Below are positions 6,688-8,450 of a stretch of DNA of 8,450 nt, piece by piece. Below the pieces are notes generated by a model, which saw only the letters and a program-made list of their open reading frames with translations, was not told the origin of the DNA and did no database searches. A program made the translations under genes and the position numbers. The stretch lies in contig JAOZUP010000132.1 of NCBI GenBank assembly GCA_029938595.1, positions 947 through 9,396 of the forward strand, written 5' to 3'. Position 1 is the stretch's first letter. Each line of letters opens with the position of its first letter. The DNA is from Thermoanaerobaculales bacterium (lineage in GTDB: Bacteria > Acidobacteriota > Thermoanaerobaculia > Thermoanaerobaculales > Sulfomarinibacteraceae).

Positions 6688-8322
6688 ATGATGAGAACTA
6701 CCCCTCGACTCGCCGCCGGTGCGCTTGCGCTGCTCCTTCTCACACCTCTCGGAGCACTCGCCCAGCAGGTCACCCCGAGCGAGGAGTCCGGGAATGAAGC
6801 CTATCGCGAGGGTTCGTTCGCCAACGCTATCGAGCTCTTTACGAGAGCGCTCTCCGAGACCGAGGACGCCAACCACCGGGCTCGCCTCCAGGTTCAGATC
6901 GCGTGGACCCTGTTCGCTCTGGGTAACGAAGCCGAGGTCGAGACCCACCTCCGGGCCGCTCTCGTCGAAGATCCGCGCCTCGCTCTTGATGATTCTTATT
7001 ACAGCCAGAATTTTCTCGACCTCTTCGATCGCGCGCGGCGCGCCACATTCCAGGCATCCTCCGGGGACGGTGTCCCGGCACCCGACCTTGAAGCCACCAT
7101 AGCCAGTATCGCCGATCGCGTCGGCTCCGGCACCGACCTTGAAGGTGCCCTCGCCGACGTCGAACGGTTGCTCGCGGCCTACCCGAGAGACGGACGCCTG
7201 ATCCCGCTGAAGATCCAGATCCTCGGCCTTCTCGGCCGCAATGACGAGGCGGCCAGCCTCGGTCTTTCGCGCGGCGCCGACCTCGGCAGCCAGGCATTCG
7301 ACGACGGCTATTCGGTGCCGGACCTGATCCTCCGTGCCAATCGTCTTCTCGAGGAAGGGGATGCAACCACCGCGCTGCAGCTCCTTCGTCAGGCGGTCAA
7401 CCAGGCGCCGAATAACTCCTACGCTCTCGAGCTGATGGCGGAGGCCGCCATGCAGACCGCTGATTGGCAGTCGGCTGAGTTCGCTCTCAAGTCGGCACTC
7501 GGGCTGCAACCCGACAACATCGGTCTCAAGCTGAGGTTGGGCGAAGTCTACATTGCAACTTTCGAGGCCTCGGCGGCCCGAGATATCTTCAAGTCGCTCA
7601 CCGAAAAGTACCCGACTTCGGATCGTGCATGGGCATCCCTTGGGCTGCTCGAGGCGCGCCTCCAAAACAACGTCCGGGCCCTCGCGGCGCTCAGGCGCGC
7701 GCTGGCGGAGAACCCGATGCTCCCCGAAGTGCAGCTTGCAAAGGGCGAACTGCTACTCCTGGAGGGGGATGTCGACGGCGCCCTCGAGTCTCTCGAGGCA
7801 GCGGAGAAACTCATCCCTGACGATCCTCAGCTCGAAGCGCGTCTCGGTCAGGCCCTGCTCAGCAAGGGGCGGAACGCAGAGGGCCTGGGGCATCTCCAAG
7901 CGGCCGTAGCGGCTGGATTTGACAGTCCCAACGTTCAGCAATGGCTCGCTCTGGCGCTCGCACTCAACGAAAGCTACTCTGGGAGCCAACGGTTGCTCGA
8001 CGCCATCCAACCCGACGCCGATGGCGCACGGGAGATCGTGGCCGGATACCTGGAGTTACAGCGCGGAAAATTCGCCGATGCTGAAGTCACGCTCACGACT
8101 GTTGCCAAAGCACGGCCGGGTGACCCGGCAGCGGTCAATCTGCTGGCCGCCAGCATTTATCCCCAGAACCGATTCAGCGAGTCAGTTTCCCTTCTGAGCC
8201 GGGCATACGAGCTCGATCCGAACGACGAAACGATCGAGGCGAATCTGGAGAAGGCCCGCGCTGCGGTAGCGGCTGAAGTACTGGGAGCAAATTCTCAGGT
8301 AGTCAAGGCGTTGCCGCAATAG
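6688..8322 (+). CDS. Exported TPR-repeat protein of unknown role
   Basis: This 544-residue protein starts with a signal peptide: MMRTTPR, a hydrophobic core at about 8-21, and a likely signal peptidase I site after ALA at residue 25. There is no lipobox Cys, so it is probably periplasmic or extracellular and soluble. The mature part is almost all tetratricopeptide-type helix pairs. An N-terminal repeat (about 33-60, GNEAYREGSFANAIELFTRA) is followed by LRAALVEDPRLALDDSYYSQ then LFDRARR (about 88-118), a motif that recalls the capping module of many TPR proteins whose repeats end in DP plus a 'YS..F..lFd.AR' helix. Further repeats run from about 215 to 525, for instance LLRQAVNQAPNN, ALKSALGLQPDN, ALRRALAENPML and LLSRAYELDPND. 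Such solenoids act as protein-interaction scaffolds; no enzymatic motif is visible. GTG 6682 and ATG 6691 are alternative starts; 6688 fits the promoter best. It lies downstream of the kinase but with its own promoter, so a functional link is unproven. Confidence 0.85.
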   Translation: MMRTTPRLAAGALALLLLTPLGALAQQVTPSEESGNEAYREGSFANAIELFTRALSETEDANHRARLQVQIAWTLFALGNEAEVETHLRAALVEDPRLALDDSYYSQNFLDLFDRARRATFQASSGDGVPAPDLEATIASIADRVGSGTDLEGALADVERLLAAYPRDGRLIPLKIQILGLLGRNDEAASLGLSRGADLGSQAFDDGYSVPDLILRANRLLEEGDATTALQLLRQAVNQAPNNSYALELMAEAAMQTADWQSAEFALKSALGLQPDNIGLKLRLGEVYIATFEASAARDIFKSLTEKYPTSDRAWASLGLLEARLQNNVRALAALRRALAENPMLPEVQLAKGELLLLEGDVDGALESLEAAEKLIPDDPQLEARLGQALLSKGRNAEGLGHLQAAVAAGFDSPNVQQWLALALALNESYSGSQRLLDAIQPDADGAREIVAGYLELQRGKFADAEVTLTTVAKARPGDPAAVNLLAASIYPQNRFSESVSLLSRAYELDPNDETIEANLEKARAAVAAEVLGANSQVVKALPQ

Positions 8323-8407
8323 GAGTTGAGAGTTATGAGTTGAGAAGTGTTGGAAGGACATCGAACCTGTCCCGGTTCGGCGGACACCTGTCCTTAACTC
8401 TCAACTC
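8323..8407. repeat. Nested palindromic element directly after the TPR gene
   Basis: The outer arms are a perfect 13-nt inverted repeat: GAGTTGAGAGTTA (8323-8335) and TAACTCTCAACTC (8395-8407). Inside lies a 7-nt pair, AAGGACA (8354-8360) with TGTCCTT (8389-8395; shares its last base with the outer arm). Inside that is a 6-nt pair, CGAACC (8362-8367) with GGTTCG (8374-8379). GAGTTGAGA occurs twice directly (8323, 8337) and ACCTGTCC twice (8365, 8386). No coding frame is evident. It looks like a non-autonomous, MITE-like or REP-like repeat; a large 3' hairpin that protects or ends the TPR mRNA is the alternative, though no T tract follows. The remaining 43 nt hold only an A-rich end. Confidence 0.7.
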
Positions 8408-8450
8408 AGCCTCTTGCAAAAATAGCAGGACTCGAAAGACAAAAAAACAG

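Noticed and set aside
6631..7665. 344-residue open frame on the - strand opposite the TPR gene
   Set aside because: It is fully antisense to a coherent signal-peptide plus TPR gene, has no recognisable domain or start signals, and long antisense frames are expected in GC-rich coding DNA.

Overview
The window is about 8.4 kb of GC-rich bacterial chromosome with all recognisable genes on the + strand. It carries the 3' end of a complex I (NADH:quinone oxidoreductase) operon, nuoL (5' part missing), nuoM and nuoN. A rex gene for the NADH/NAD+-sensing repressor follows nuoN after only 3 nt. Downstream are a membrane-anchored Hanks-type Ser/Thr kinase with extracytoplasmic PEGA domains and an exported tetratricopeptide-repeat (TPR) protein.

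Organism: no marker gene fixes the phylum. High GC, a rex-linked complex I operon, a PEGA-bearing receptor kinase, a secreted TPR protein with a hydrophobic signal peptide, and short palindromic intergenic repeats together suggest an environmental bacterium such as an Acidobacteriota lineage. Chloroflexota or another kinase-rich phylum is also possible. This is inference with low confidence.

Layout: 1-972 nuoL tail; 985-2478 nuoM (TTG start behind a strong ribosome binding site); 2495-3943 nuoN; 3947-4603 rex; 4604-4794 a 191-nt gap with several small hairpins and a possible promoter directly against the kinase start; 4795-6489 kinase; 6490-6687 a gap with a REP-like cluster of palindromes and then a good sigma70-type promoter; 6688-8322 TPR protein; 8323-8407 a nested palindromic element starting at the base after the TPR stop codon. 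In 8408-8450 only an A-rich stretch is visible. No RNA genes, CRISPR array, transposase gene or phage gene was seen.

How the parts work together: nuoL, nuoM and nuoN encode the three antiporter-like proton-pumping membrane subunits of complex I. The tight spacing indicates one transcript with rex, so the sensor of the NADH/NAD+ ratio would be made with the enzyme that oxidises NADH, a likely feedback arrangement. The kinase and TPR genes appear to be separate transcription units. Each has a -10-like hexamer 6-7 nt before its ATG, which suggests leaderless mRNAs. I do not see a novel multi-gene system. The less ordinary content is the nuo-rex coupling, the leaderless-type starts and the two palindromic intergenic elements.
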